A stretch of DNA of 64,000 nt from Aurantiacibacter zhengii (GCF_003584125.1 NZ_QXFL01000006.1:1-64000), one strand, 5' to 3'. Positions 47,078 through 55,920 are shown, counted from the stretch's first letter. Made by a program: numbers and translations. Notes: a model not told the origin generated them from the sequence alone.

Positions 47078-47815
47078 GTGATTCTTCACCCGCTCACGAC
47101 GCTCGTCTTTTGGTACGAGTTTGGTGCCTTGGCCTTTGCCGACCAAGACAGCGCACTCAGCTTCATAATCGACCGGACTCTCTCCGCGTTTGCGTTCGAA
47201 ATGTTTGCAATGAGCTTGATATATGCCGCGATCGGCGGCGCGATCGGACTGGGTTTTGGAGTGTATCATGTTCGGCTCGTGCACGAGCGGTCCAGAGTTC
47301 GCTTTCTGGAACGCGAACTCAATGAAGAACTTCCATTACTAATAGCTCGCGGCGAAAGCGAGCAGCTGGAATTCAAATCTTCCTTCCGTTGGGACAGGCG
47401 TCAGGAGAAAGTCAACCGCAGCTTGCAGCAAGTCATCGTCAAAACCCTGGCGGGGTTCCTCAACCAAGAGGGCGGCACTCTCCTTATCGGTGTCGAAGAT
47501 GATGGCAGCATCGCGGGCATCGAGGCGGACATGCAAACGCTTAAGCCCGCCAACCAGGATGGCTTCGAACGTTTATTGATGGACACAGCAAAAGAGGGTC
47601 TTGGAGGACACGCGTGTGCTCTGATCCATTGTAGGTTCCACAAACTCGAGGAAAAGATCGTTTGCCGAGTTATTGTGGAGAAGAGCTTGGAGCCGATCTA
47701 TTTTTCCGAAGGGAGCGTGGCCCGGTTCATGCTGCGAGCAGGCAATAGCACGCGTGAGCTCGATGTGCGCGAAGCTCAGGCTTATCTCCAGCATCGCGGG
47801 AAAGTGAGCATCTAA
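47078..47815 (+). CDS. AlbA_2/Schlafen-type domain protein with membrane anchor
   Basis: 245 residues if started at GTG 47078. The frame is open a further 13 codons to CTG 47039, adding hydrophobic sequence and having AAGGAGAG about 10 bases upstream, so the true start may be CTG. One or two N-terminal helices precede an AlbA_2 domain (ESEQLEFKSSFRWD, FLNQEGGTLLIGVEDDGSIAGIE), found in ATP-dependent or nucleic-acid-binding regulators. Its role in the metal island is unclear. Confidence 0.75.
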   Translation: MILHPLTTLVFWYEFGALAFADQDSALSFIIDRTLSAFAFEMFAMSLIYAAIGGAIGLGFGVYHVRLVHERSRVRFLERELNEELPLLIARGESEQLEFKSSFRWDRRQEKVNRSLQQVIVKTLAGFLNQEGGTLLIGVEDDGSIAGIEADMQTLKPANQDGFERLLMDTAKEGLGGHACALIHCRFHKLEEKIVCRVIVEKSLEPIYFSEGSVARFMLRAGNSTRELDVREAQAYLQHRGKVSI

Positions 47816-47923
47816 CCGCTGGTCTGTGGGACAGCACGCGTGTTCGGAGCGCTTTGTCGATCGGCTCAGTTCCTGCAAATTTATGATGCGGTTGGGGCTT
47901 CGCCCCGCCACATACTCAAAAAT

Positions 47924-47953
47924 ATTGAGGGATGAGCCCCGACCGAACGTACT
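47924..47953 (+). promoter_or_regulatory. Weak ECF-type promoter upstream of the permease
   Basis: ATTGAGGG and AACGTACT are 14 bases apart. TTGAGGG and CGTA fit the consensus at the right spacing, but the flanking bases differ. It lies about 50 bases before TTG 48002. Confidence 0.45.
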
Positions 47954-48001
47954 GTCCGGCATGATCTTTCTTGAACGGGAGACCATCGACAGGGGAAAGT
48001 C

Positions 48002-49354
48002 TTGCAAGACCATGAGCACGAGAATCAAAGCGAAACAGCTGGCTCGATAACCCTGCTGGGCGGCGTGGCGATGGGAACCGGCGTCATGATCGGTGCCGGC
48101 ATATTCGCGCTGACCGGGCAGATCGCCGAGCTTGCCGGTCCGCTCTTCCCCTTATCCTTCATCGCTGGCGCGCTGGTAACCTCGCTGGCGGCGTACAGCT
48201 ATATCAAGATGTCGAACAAATGGCCGTCTTCGGGCGGCATCGCGATGATCTTGCAGAAAGCATACGGACCCGGCGTGATCGCCGCCTCTGCCTCGCTCCT
48301 AATGGCGCTGTCGATGGTGATTAACGAGAGCCTCGTGGCCCGCACCTTTGCCACTTACGCGCTGCGCCCGTTCGGCCTCGAAAGCAGCGGGTGGCTCGTT
48401 TCTCTCGCAGCGCTTGCCGTCATCATTTTCGCCTATCTCGTCAATGCAGCGGGCAACAGGTCGGTAAGCGGCTTCTCGCTTATCATGTCCGCCATCAAGA
48501 TCGGCGGCATCGCGCTGTTCGCAGTCGCCGCGATCTTGGCCAGCGGTTTTTCATCAGGCGCATTTTCGCAGCCCGTCTCGCTGACCAATGCAGAAGCCCT
48601 GCTCGCCTCGGTTGCTTTCTCGATCCTCGCCTTCAAGGGCTTCACCACGATTACCAATAGCGGCGGCGAAATCGTCGACCCGCACAAGAATGTCGGCCGG
48701 ACGATCATGATCTCGATCGCGGTCTGTATCGTGATCTATCTGCTTGTCGCAGTGGCGGTGGGTTCGAGCCTGAGCATATCCGAGATCGTCGAGGCGCGCG
48801 ATTATTCGCTCGCAGCAGCGGCGCGTCCGGCGCTGGGAGAACTGGGCTTCTATTTCACCGTCGCGATCGCGATCGCCGCAACGACTTCGGGCGTGATCGC
48901 GAGCGTATTTGCCGTGTCGCGCATGCTTGCGATGCTGACCGACATGAAGATGATCCCGCACAGCCATTTCGGCATGAGCGGCGGGATACGCAGCCACATG
49001 CTGGTCTATACGGTGGTCATTGCCGGGACGCTTGCCGTCCTGTTCGATCTGTCGCGGATCGCCTCGCTGGGCGCCTTCTTCTACCTCGTCATGGATATGC
49101 TGGTGCACTGGGGCGTCCTGCGTCACCTGCGCAAGGAAGTCGGCGCGCGAGCATCAATACTTCTTACAGCACTCGCGGCAGATGGCGTGGTCCTCGCAGC
49201 CTTTACCGCGGCCAAATTGCGCAGCGATCCTGCCGTTGTCGCCTATGCGGCGATCGGCATCGTCGCGGTGTTCGTGGGGGAATGGATCTACCTCTCGCGC
49301 AATTCCGAAGCGCCCGCTTCTCACAAAGATGATCGGTCAGGAGAGAAGAGTTGA
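48002..49354 (+). CDS. APC family amino-acid permease
   Basis: 450 residues from TTG 48002 with AGGGGAAAG just upstream. About 12 membrane helices. The first contains GVMIGAGIFALTGQIAELAG, as in the APC superfamily. Substrate unknown. Its N-terminal tail has His and Glu repeats (QDHEHENQSE). Confidence 0.9.
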   Translation: MQDHEHENQSETAGSITLLGGVAMGTGVMIGAGIFALTGQIAELAGPLFPLSFIAGALVTSLAAYSYIKMSNKWPSSGGIAMILQKAYGPGVIAASASLLMALSMVINESLVARTFATYALRPFGLESSGWLVSLAALAVIIFAYLVNAAGNRSVSGFSLIMSAIKIGGIALFAVAAILASGFSSGAFSQPVSLTNAEALLASVAFSILAFKGFTTITNSGGEIVDPHKNVGRTIMISIAVCIVIYLLVAVAVGSSLSISEIVEARDYSLAAAARPALGELGFYFTVAIAIAATTSGVIASVFAVSRMLAMLTDMKMIPHSHFGMSGGIRSHMLVYTVVIAGTLAVLFDLSRIASLGAFFYLVMDMLVHWGVLRHLRKEVGARASILLTALAADGVVLAAFTAAKLRSDPAVVAYAAIGIVAVFVGEWIYLSRNSEAPASHKDDRSGEKS

Positions 49355-49466
49355 TGGCACCTTCTTCAACCAGCTTTGCCGCTTTTACGCCGGGCTTTTT
49401 CGAAACCGTTTCCCGAAAACCTGAGTTGACGAAGCGAAACGTCAAGAAAAACAGATGGAGCGATTC

Positions 49467-50216
49467 ATGACGACCCGAACAGCGGCGGTCTACCGCATGG
49501 TGATGGAGGACCATGTCTGTCCCTATGGCATCAAGACGGTCGATCTTGTCAAGCGGCAAGGCTTCGAGGTCGACGATCATCACCTGACCAGCAGGGAGGA
49601 AACCGATGCGTTCAAGGACAAGTACGACGTCGAGACCACCCCGCAGACCTTTATCGAAGGCAAGCGCATTGGCGGCTATGACGATGTCCGCGAATTCTTC
49701 GGCAAGAGCCGCTCGCAGCCTGAGGAAGGCGAAACCAGCTATCAGCCGGTCATTGCGATTTTCGCGGTCGCGCTGCTGCTCGCGCTAGGGCTGAGCTGGG
49801 CGTTTTTTGACGACCTCTTCACTGTCCGGGCCGCAGAATGGTTCGTGAGCCTGTCGATGACCCTGCTCGCCGTTCAGAAGCTTCAGGACGTGCGCAGTTT
49901 CTCGACGATGTTCCTCAACTACGACCTGCTCGCACGGCGCTGGGTGCCCTATGGCTTCGTCTACCCGTTCGGCGAAGCCGCTGCCGGCATTCTCATGACC
50001 GCGGGCGCGCTGACCTGGCTCTCGGCCCCGCTGGCATTGTTCATCGGCACAGTCGGCGCTGTCAGCGTCTTCAAGGCTGTCTACATCGACAAGCGCGAGC
50101 TTAAATGCGCCTGCGTGGGCGGCAGCAGCAATGTGCCGCTCGGCTTTGTCTCGCTGACCGAAAATCTGTTCATGATCGGAATGGGTCTGTGGATGGGCGC
50201 GAAGCTTCTCGCATGA
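49467..50216 (+). CDS. Glutaredoxin-MauE fusion membrane protein
   Basis: 249 residues from ATG 49467 with GGAG six bases upstream (MERF at 49455 is less likely). The glutaredoxin domain has DHVCPYG (monothiol CPYG), the cis-Pro motif TTPQTFIEG and GGYDD. After residue 85 follow about four helices of the MauE/DoxX kind, ending in a CACVGG cysteine pair. MauE proteins help form disulfides in the periplasm. Coupled to the next gene by ATGA. Confidence 0.88.
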   Translation: MTTRTAAVYRMVMEDHVCPYGIKTVDLVKRQGFEVDDHHLTSREETDAFKDKYDVETTPQTFIEGKRIGGYDDVREFFGKSRSQPEEGETSYQPVIAIFAVALLLALGLSWAFFDDLFTVRAAEWFVSLSMTLLAVQKLQDVRSFSTMFLNYDLLARRWVPYGFVYPFGEAAAGILMTAGALTWLSAPLALFIGTVGAVSVFKAVYIDKRELKCACVGGSSNVPLGFVSLTENLFMIGMGLWMGAKLLA

Positions 50217-50626
50217 TCACCGCGCTCCTTCTCTCCGTCTTTCTGTTCCTCTCGGCTGTCGCTTCGCACCTTGCCATTCTGGGTGTCGGTCACCGGCTTC
50301 TCGACCGGCGCCGCGATACGCAGGCAAAGCTTGCCGTTTCGCTGATCGTGCTCGCGTCGCATTTCCTCGTGGCGATCCTTTTTGCCGCAGGTTTCTGGCT
50401 GGGCGCGCAATGGGGCCTGGGAGGTTTCGACAAGGCGCCTTCCATGGACTGGATGGACTACTTCTATTTCTCGCTCATCAACGTGACCACACTGGGCCTG
50501 GGCGACATTTATCCGACCGAGCACCTGAGAGTCCTGGCCGGCGTCGAGGCCCTCACCGGCTTCGCTCTCATCAGCTGCTCGGCGCAGCTATTCTGGACCA
50601 TGATGCACAAAGGAGAAAAAGCATGA
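50213..50626 (+). CDS. Ion-channel-family two-helix protein
   Basis: 137 residues from ATG 50213 overlapping the previous stop. A pore-loop signature NVTTLGLGDIYPTE resembles the K+ selectivity filter (TxGxGD), with two or three membrane helices. It may be a K+ channel subunit or a degenerate form. Stop overlaps the DUF305 start. Confidence 0.8.
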   Translation: MITALLLSVFLFLSAVASHLAILGVGHRLLDRRRDTQAKLAVSLIVLASHFLVAILFAAGFWLGAQWGLGGFDKAPSMDWMDYFYFSLINVTTLGLGDIYPTEHLRVLAGVEALTGFALISCSAQLFWTMMHKGEKA

Positions 50627-51150
50627 CTGAAAAGACGACCCACTCGGACAAGGGAGGGGGCGGCAGCTACTGGCGATTCATGGCCATGGTGTCGACCTCG
50701 ACCGTGATCATGTTCTTCCTGATGTATGCCAACACCTTTACCGTCGATGATCTTTTCTGGAGCGAAACGCGCTTCTGGATGATGTTTGTCATGGGCGCGA
50801 TGATGATGGTTGTCATGCTGCTCTTCATGTGGGGCATGTACAAGGACCGGACCAAGAACTTCATTATTCTGGGCGTCGGCGCCTTCGTGTTCGCCCTCGC
50901 GCTGTGGCTGGTGCGCAGCCAGACCACCGTCGACGATACCGAATATATGGCAGCGATGATCCCGCACCACTCGATCGCGATCATGACCAGCGAACGCGCG
51001 AGCCTGAAGGATCCTCGCGTGCGCGAACTCGCTCAGGCCATCATCGTCGCCCAGCGCCGCGAAATCGCCGAGATGAAATATCTCATCGACGATATCGAGC
51101 AGAACGGTCCTCGGACCGAAGAACGCCTGCCCGAGGAGATGCAGCCATGA
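50623..51150 (+). CDS. DUF305 membrane protein
   Basis: 175 residues from ATG 50623 (AGGAG upstream). Three membrane helices with Met-rich segments (FVMGAMMMVVMLLFMWGMY) precede the DUF305 motif DTEYMAAMIPHHSIAIMTSERA. The HH motif is thought to bind metal. ATGA overlap with the lipoprotein. Confidence 0.88.
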   Translation: MTEKTTHSDKGGGGSYWRFMAMVSTSTVIMFFLMYANTFTVDDLFWSETRFWMMFVMGAMMMVVMLLFMWGMYKDRTKNFIILGVGAFVFALALWLVRSQTTVDDTEYMAAMIPHHSIAIMTSERASLKDPRVRELAQAIIVAQRREIAEMKYLIDDIEQNGPRTEERLPEEMQP

Positions 51151-51635
51151 ACAAGATAGCTTTCACGGCGCTCATCGCGCTACCGCTTGCCGCCTGCAAT
51201 TCGAACACCGCTCCGGGCAACGACCGCGAAGCCCAGCTCGACCCGCCTGCCACTGCCGCGCCGATCGAGGATGCGGCCAGTGCACTGGCAAATGTTGACT
51301 CAGGCCTGATGCTTCCCGGGACCATGAATGACGCGGATCTTGCTGCTCTGGGCGCAGGACAGGCCTGCCAGTTCCGCCTGACCGAAGTGGCCTTTCCCTC
51401 ATTTGTCTATGACGGCGACGGGGGCGGAGCAATCAAGATCAATGGCAAATTGATCCCCGTCACTGCCGATGGCCCCGGCAGCTATTCGAACGGTGAGCTT
51501 CGGATCAGAACCCGCATGCTGGATGATGAAGGCGATGCGAGCCTGCAGATGCAGGAGATGATCGTGGCAGCGCCAAGAGCCAAGGATGAGTTTGGCTTTT
51601 GGGGCTATACCACCTGTCCAGCCGAGGGAGCCTGA
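51147..51635 (+). CDS. Hypothetical lipoprotein
   Basis: 162 residues. Lipobox LPLAAC near residue 15. The rest is Asp, Ala and Gly rich with Met and His scattered; DDEGDASLQMQEMIV near the C-terminus. No family known. Fourth gene of the coupled set. Confidence 0.7.
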   Translation: MNKIAFTALIALPLAACNSNTAPGNDREAQLDPPATAAPIEDAASALANVDSGLMLPGTMNDADLAALGAGQACQFRLTEVAFPSFVYDGDGGGAIKINGKLIPVTADGPGSYSNGELRIRTRMLDDEGDASLQMQEMIVAAPRAKDEFGFWGYTTCPAEGA

Positions 51636-51728
51636 TACTGGCAGGGCGCATGGGCGGGCCGTCGGTTACCCCATGCGCCCGCGCCTCCGCCCTTCGTCGC
51701 CCTCACCAGTTTTAACAGGAACAAGCAG

Positions 51729-52433
51729 ATGACCGATACGAGGCCCATCGCTGTCTTCGGCGCAGGCGGGAAGACCGGCACCGAGCTACTGAGGCATGCC
51801 CTTGCCCGGGACATACCGATCCGCGCCTTCGAACACACGGTGCCCGGACCAGACGAGCGGGTGGGCGACTTCGAATATATCGAATGCGATGTGCTGTCGG
51901 ACGATTTCGCTGGCGATCTCGATGGCTGCCGCGCGGTTATCTCGACCCTCGGTGTCGCTTTTGGTCCGGGCAATGCGATCGATCCACCGCCGCTTTATAC
52001 CGATGGCACGCGCAACCTGCTCGGGGCGATGGCACAGACGAAGATCGACCGCATTGCCGTGATCTCCGCTGCCTTTGTCGAACATCAGTCGAGCGTCCCG
52101 GCCTGGTTTGAGCTCACCGCCAAGCCTGCATTGTTCAATATACTCGAGCAGATGCGCGCCATGGAAGCGATGCTCAGCGACGCCCAAGGTATCAAATGGA
52201 CGGCCGCACGGCCGGGCTGGCTGCTGGATGAGCCTTACACCGGCGATGCCGTCATTACGGACGAACGCTTGGCAGAAGGCTGTTTCCGCTGCCGTCATGC
52301 TGATCTAGCGGCGAGCCTGCTTGAATTCGTGTGCGAAGATACCTGGATCAACGCAAAGCCTGCCATCGGCAGGCCCGAAGCCGAACGTTTCGAAAGTCCT
52401 GCCGCCATCAAGGCCGAACTCGGGATCGATTAA
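51729..52433 (+). CDS. NAD(P)-binding SDR-like protein
   Basis: 234 residues. The nucleotide site is VFGAGGKTGTELLRHAL. Later motifs are AVISTLG, AVISAAFVEHQSS and WTAARPGWLL, of NmrA/SDR5-type proteins. Substrate unknown; a different sequence from the SDR at 36577. Confidence 0.85.
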   Translation: MTDTRPIAVFGAGGKTGTELLRHALARDIPIRAFEHTVPGPDERVGDFEYIECDVLSDDFAGDLDGCRAVISTLGVAFGPGNAIDPPPLYTDGTRNLLGAMAQTKIDRIAVISAAFVEHQSSVPAWFELTAKPALFNILEQMRAMEAMLSDAQGIKWTAARPGWLLDEPYTGDAVITDERLAEGCFRCRHADLAASLLEFVCEDTWINAKPAIGRPEAERFESPAAIKAELGID

Positions 52434-52452
52434 ACGTCGTAACATTTTTCAA

Positions 52453-52478
52453 TCTGTAACGAGCCCGAACGTTACAGA
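52453..52478. promoter_or_regulatory. 9-bp inverted repeat upstream of the MBL-rhodanese gene
   Basis: TCTGTAACG and CGTTACAGA flank an 8-base centre. It is 26 bases before ATG 52505 and probably binds a dimeric regulator. It differs from the BigR site at 55903-55932. Confidence 0.6.
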
Positions 52479-52504
52479 CTTTGAGCAACAGACAAGGAAG
52501 TCGC

Positions 52505-53857
52505 ATGTTTCTGGAGAAAATCAAAACCCCCGGTCTCTCACACCTTTCCTACATCATCGGCTCGGGCGGAAAGGCAGCGGTCATCGATCCGCGCCGGGAC
52601 TGCGAGGTCTATGTCGAAAAGGCCCGGGCCGAAGGGCTGGAGATAACGCATATCTTCGAAACCCATCGCAATGAGGATCTGCTCAGCGGCTCGCCGATCT
52701 TGGCCAATTTGACAGGAGCCACGGTCTATCACGGGCCCAACGCGGCAGGCGAAGTCATCTTTGCCAGGACCGCGCGCGAAGGCGATTGTTTCGAGCTGGG
52801 TCAATTGAAGATCGAAGTGCTTGAAACACCTGGACACACCGACGATCATCTCGCTTTCGTCATCCATGACAGCGAATATTCCGAGGGGCCGGTCGGCGTC
52901 TTTACCGGCGATGCCCTGTTCGTCGGCGATGTCGGGCGCACCGATTTCTATCCCGAGCGCAAGGAAGAAGTCGCGGGCCTTCTATTCGACTCCCTGCAGA
53001 AACTTTGCGGCCTCGGCGATCAGGCGATTATCTACCCGGCGCATGGTGCGGGCTCGGTCTGCGGGTCGGGAATGGCGGACCGGGAATTCTCGACAATCGG
53101 CCACGAGCGGCGCAACAACCCGCGCCTGCGCATCTCCGACCGCGACGAGTTCATCGAGGCGAAGGTAGCAGAGCACCACTACCAGCCGCCCTATTTCCGG
53201 CTGATGGAGCGGCTCAACCTTGCAGGGTCCGATGCCGCGCCGCGCGTCATGCGGCCAAGGCGTCTGGGGCTGGAAGACCTTAGCGAGAGCGGCGCCGATC
53301 ACCTGGTCGATGTGCGCGAGCCGCTCGCCTACGCTGCCGGCCATCTGCCGGGTGCCATGTGCCTTCCGGTTGGAATGATACCGGCCTTTGCCGGATGGTT
53401 CCTCGGTGAAGGCGACAGGATCGCCCTCATTGCTTCCGAGGAAGGCCAGCTAGCCCAGGCCATGGCCCATCTGGTGCGCATCGGTCTCGATAATGTTGTG
53501 GGCGGCTATGTCGGCGTGGTTCCAGCCGCCGCACAGGGCAAAGCGATGCGCAGCATTCCCATGATTGGCACCGAGGAAGTCGCGCGCAGGCTCGATCAAG
53601 ACAGCGGCGAGTGGACCTTGCTCGACGTGCGCGACGCGGACGAACGGCAAGAAGCAAGCATCGACGGCTCAGGACATATCTATGTCGGTGAGCTCAACAC
53701 GCGGTGGGAAGAGCTCGACCGCGACCGCCACTACACGCTGATGTGCGCGAGCGGCATGCGGGCGAGCGTTGCGGCGGGTTGGCTGGCCAGCAAGGGTTTC
53801 GAGCACCTCGATATCTATCTGGGCTCTATGGGGGCTTGGACAAACGCCTCCGGCTGA
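52505..53857 (+). CDS. MBL-fold/rhodanese fusion (persulfide dioxygenase-like)
   Basis: 450 residues from ATG 52505 with AAGGAAG upstream. The MBL domain has THRNED in place of THxHxDH. The three iron ligands of ETHE1-type dioxygenases are retained: His of THRNED, His of GHTDDH and Asp of TGDALF. YPAHGAG follows. Two rhodanese domains come next; the first lacks the Cys (LIASEEGQ), the second has MCASGMRA. It would oxidise persulfide and transfer sulfur. Confidence 0.88.
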   Translation: MFLEKIKTPGLSHLSYIIGSGGKAAVIDPRRDCEVYVEKARAEGLEITHIFETHRNEDLLSGSPILANLTGATVYHGPNAAGEVIFARTAREGDCFELGQLKIEVLETPGHTDDHLAFVIHDSEYSEGPVGVFTGDALFVGDVGRTDFYPERKEEVAGLLFDSLQKLCGLGDQAIIYPAHGAGSVCGSGMADREFSTIGHERRNNPRLRISDRDEFIEAKVAEHHYQPPYFRLMERLNLAGSDAAPRVMRPRRLGLEDLSESGADHLVDVREPLAYAAGHLPGAMCLPVGMIPAFAGWFLGEGDRIALIASEEGQLAQAMAHLVRIGLDNVVGGYVGVVPAAAQGKAMRSIPMIGTEEVARRLDQDSGEWTLLDVRDADERQEASIDGSGHIYVGELNTRWEELDRDRHYTLMCASGMRASVAAGWLASKGFEHLDIYLGSMGAWTNASG

Positions 53858-53883
53858 AGCGCCAAAATCTTGAAAAGCAAGCC

Positions 53884-53903
53884 AAAATCTTTTGCGAGAT
53901 TTT
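53884..53903. repeat. 7-bp hairpin and a short direct repeat downstream of the MBL-rhodanese gene
   Basis: AAAATCT and AGATTTT flank a 6-base loop. GCCAAAATCTT occurs at 53861 and 53881 as well. No clear T-run follows, so termination is uncertain. It may end both this and the DoxX transcripts. Confidence 0.4.
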
Positions 53904-53935
53904 GCTCGTATGTGGTAGGTGAGCTTGCTCTTCGC

Positions 53936-54382
53936 TCAACGAGCAGCGCGACCGGGCGCTTTATCCATCGAGTGACTTCCTGGTCCTCGAACGAAGACGA
54001 ATGCCAGCGCCCCCAGGATAGCGATATTTTTGAGCAAAGGACCTGTGTGACCTGGGGCGATATGGATCGCAAGAGTTATCGGAACGAGGGTAAGAAATAA
54101 CGCGGTGCATGAGAGCCGGGTCATCCACCCCAAGGCCAGTGATGTTCCTGCACCGATGAAAACCAAGCCAGACAGCCACAAAAGAATGGACGCATCTCCA
54201 ATTAGAGCAACGTGATCTTTCCATGGCGACAATGCCATCCGGCCCAGCATATATTCATGCGCAAGAAAATGCCCCAATCCGCCTATGATGAATATGAGGC
54301 TCAAACAGAGGCGGAAGACCGGATCGATCAATCGCACTTTTGCGGCCCATGTCGCTAGGCTGTTTTCCATATTCCGGATCAT
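53936..54382 (-). CDS. DoxX family membrane protein
   Basis: 148 residues with four membrane helices; PVFRLCLSLIFIIGGLGHF opens the DoxX fold. DoxX proteins act in thiosulfate and sulfur oxidation or quinone contact. Last gene of the DUF442-dioxygenase-DoxX set. Confidence 0.8.
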   Translation of the reverse strand: MIRNMENSLATWAAKVRLIDPVFRLCLSLIFIIGGLGHFLAHEYMLGRMALSPWKDHVALIGDASILLWLSGLVFIGAGTSLALGWMTRLSCTALFLTLVPITLAIHIAPGHTGPLLKNIAILGALAFVFVRGPGSHSMDKAPGRAAR

Positions 54383-54422
54383 AGAGTTCTTTCCCCCTCA
54401 GGTTGATACGTCGATGGCAGAC

Positions 54423-55331
54423 TTATTGGGTGCGCGGACCAGTTTCTTCGGGAGGCGTCTGTGGTTCACCCAAAACGTTGACCGGCAGTTTCAGATAGAT
54501 CGTACCGTTTCCTTCTGCGCGAGGCATATTCCCTCCGCGAATGTTGACCTGGATTGATGGCAGGATGAGGCGCGGCATACCCAGCTGGTTGTCGCGCTCC
54601 TCACGCATGGCTACAAATGCATTCTCGTCGACCCCGGCATGGATATGAATGTTGCTGTGCTTTTGTTCTTTCACCGTCGTTTCCCATTGGTGCTGCGAGC
54701 GGCCCTCCGGCAGGTAGTCGTGGCACATAAACAGCCGCGTCTCCTCCGGTAGCTCGAAAATCCGGCGAATAGAGCGATAGAGCGTGCGTGCATCGCCGCC
54801 GGGAAAATCGGCCCGCGCCGTGCCGTAATCGGGCATGAACAGCGTATCGCCGACAAAGGCGGCGTCTCCGATAACATAGGTCATGCACGCGGGCGTATGT
54901 CCCGGCGTATGGAGTGCCTGGGCCGATATGGCGCCTAGGTCAAAGCTGTCATTATCGGCAAACAAATGGTCGAACTGGCGTCCATCGCGTGGCAGGTCCA
55001 CTCCGGCATTGAATATCGGCCCGAAGGTGTTCTGCGTGACGGTGATCTCGCTACCAATAGCAAGTTTGCCGCCTAGTGCGCGGCGGATGTAGGGTGCGGC
55101 GGAAAGGTGATCGGCATGGACATGGGTTTCCAGGATCCACTCGCACTTGAAATCCATTTGCCGGACGAATTCGATCACTTTATCGGCGGACTTAGTCGCC
55201 GTTCGCGCCGCTGCGGCATCGAAATCGAGCACCGGATCGATCACCGCGCACGCCTTGGTTGCAGGATCGGACACGACATAGGTCACGGTGTTCGTGTTCG
55301 TGTCGAAAAATGCCTCTATGTCGGGTTTCAT
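54423..55331 (-). CDS. Persulfide dioxygenase (ETHE1/Blh-like MBL protein)
   Basis: 302 residues. Intact THVHADH metal motif, then TPGHTPAC, GDTLFMPDYGTARADFPGG and MCHDY. Iron is expected to bind His, His, Asp as in ETHE1, and glutathione persulfide is the substrate. BigR-controlled Blh proteins have the DUF442 domain fused; here it is a separate gene upstream. Confidence 0.92.
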   Translation of the reverse strand: MKPDIEAFFDTNTNTVTYVVSDPATKACAVIDPVLDFDAAAARTATKSADKVIEFVRQMDFKCEWILETHVHADHLSAAPYIRRALGGKLAIGSEITVTQNTFGPIFNAGVDLPRDGRQFDHLFADNDSFDLGAISAQALHTPGHTPACMTYVIGDAAFVGDTLFMPDYGTARADFPGGDARTLYRSIRRIFELPEETRLFMCHDYLPEGRSQHQWETTVKEQKHSNIHIHAGVDENAFVAMREERDNQLGMPRLILPSIQVNIRGGNMPRAEGNGTIYLKLPVNVLGEPQTPPEETGPRTQ

Positions 55332-55375
55332 CGAATAGTCTTTTCGTATGCTGGTTGAGAGCGGTTCTGCGTAGG

Positions 55376-55828
55376 TCAGTCCTGCGCCCGGTCGACGTAA
55401 TTACGGACGAAGTTTTCCAGCGCCGGTTCGTCGCACACGAAGCCCATATCCGCCGCCTTCTGTAGGGTCGCATCGCCGCTCATTCCCTGCTGCGACGCCA
55501 GATGCATTATTGTGAAGGCTCCTGCGCGCTTGCCCGAGGCGCAATGGACCAGCACCGGCTTCGGAAGCGCTTCGACACTGGCCCTGAACTCATCGACGAG
55601 CTCGTCCGATATGGTGCCGCCCGCCACCGGCAAGTGACAATATTCAAGGCCGAGCGATGCCACCACTTCACCTTCGCGGTCCGGGGCGAGAGGCTGATCC
55701 GCCTCATCCTGGCAGCGCAGGTTGACGACCGCCTTGTAACCATCCTCCGCCAATGCGCGCAGGTCGCCCTCGGAAGGCGGAGCGGTCGAGACGGCGAATC
55801 TGCCATTGAGGATCTTGATTTGGGTCAT
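55376..55828 (-). CDS. DUF442 (TIGR01244) protein-phosphatase-like sulfurtransferase
   Basis: 150 residues. The catalytic loop HCASGKRAG fits Cys-x5-Arg of phosphatase/rhodanese-type folds. Likely handles sulfane sulfur next to the dioxygenase. AGGAT lies upstream of the ATG. It is divergent from bigR. Confidence 0.88.
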   Translation of the reverse strand: MTQIKILNGRFAVSTAPPSEGDLRALAEDGYKAVVNLRCQDEADQPLAPDREGEVVASLGLEYCHLPVAGGTISDELVDEFRASVEALPKPVLVHCASGKRAGAFTIMHLASQQGMSGDATLQKAADMGFVCDEPALENFVRNYVDRAQD

Positions 55829-55891
55829 AAGGCATCATCCTGGTTCAGGTTCAAAGGTCCGGGTCCGCGATTGCGCGGCAGCAGATTACGA

Positions 55892-55920
55892 TTGACTTTA
55901 TATTCATACCTTCGCATATA
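55892..55920 (+). promoter_or_regulatory. Sigma-70-like promoter of bigR
   Basis: TTGACT (55892-55897) and CATATA (55915-55920) are 17 bases apart. The expected start of transcription is about 7 bases on, at the ATG (55928), so the mRNA would be leaderless. No ribosome-binding sequence is seen before the ATG. Confidence 0.5.
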
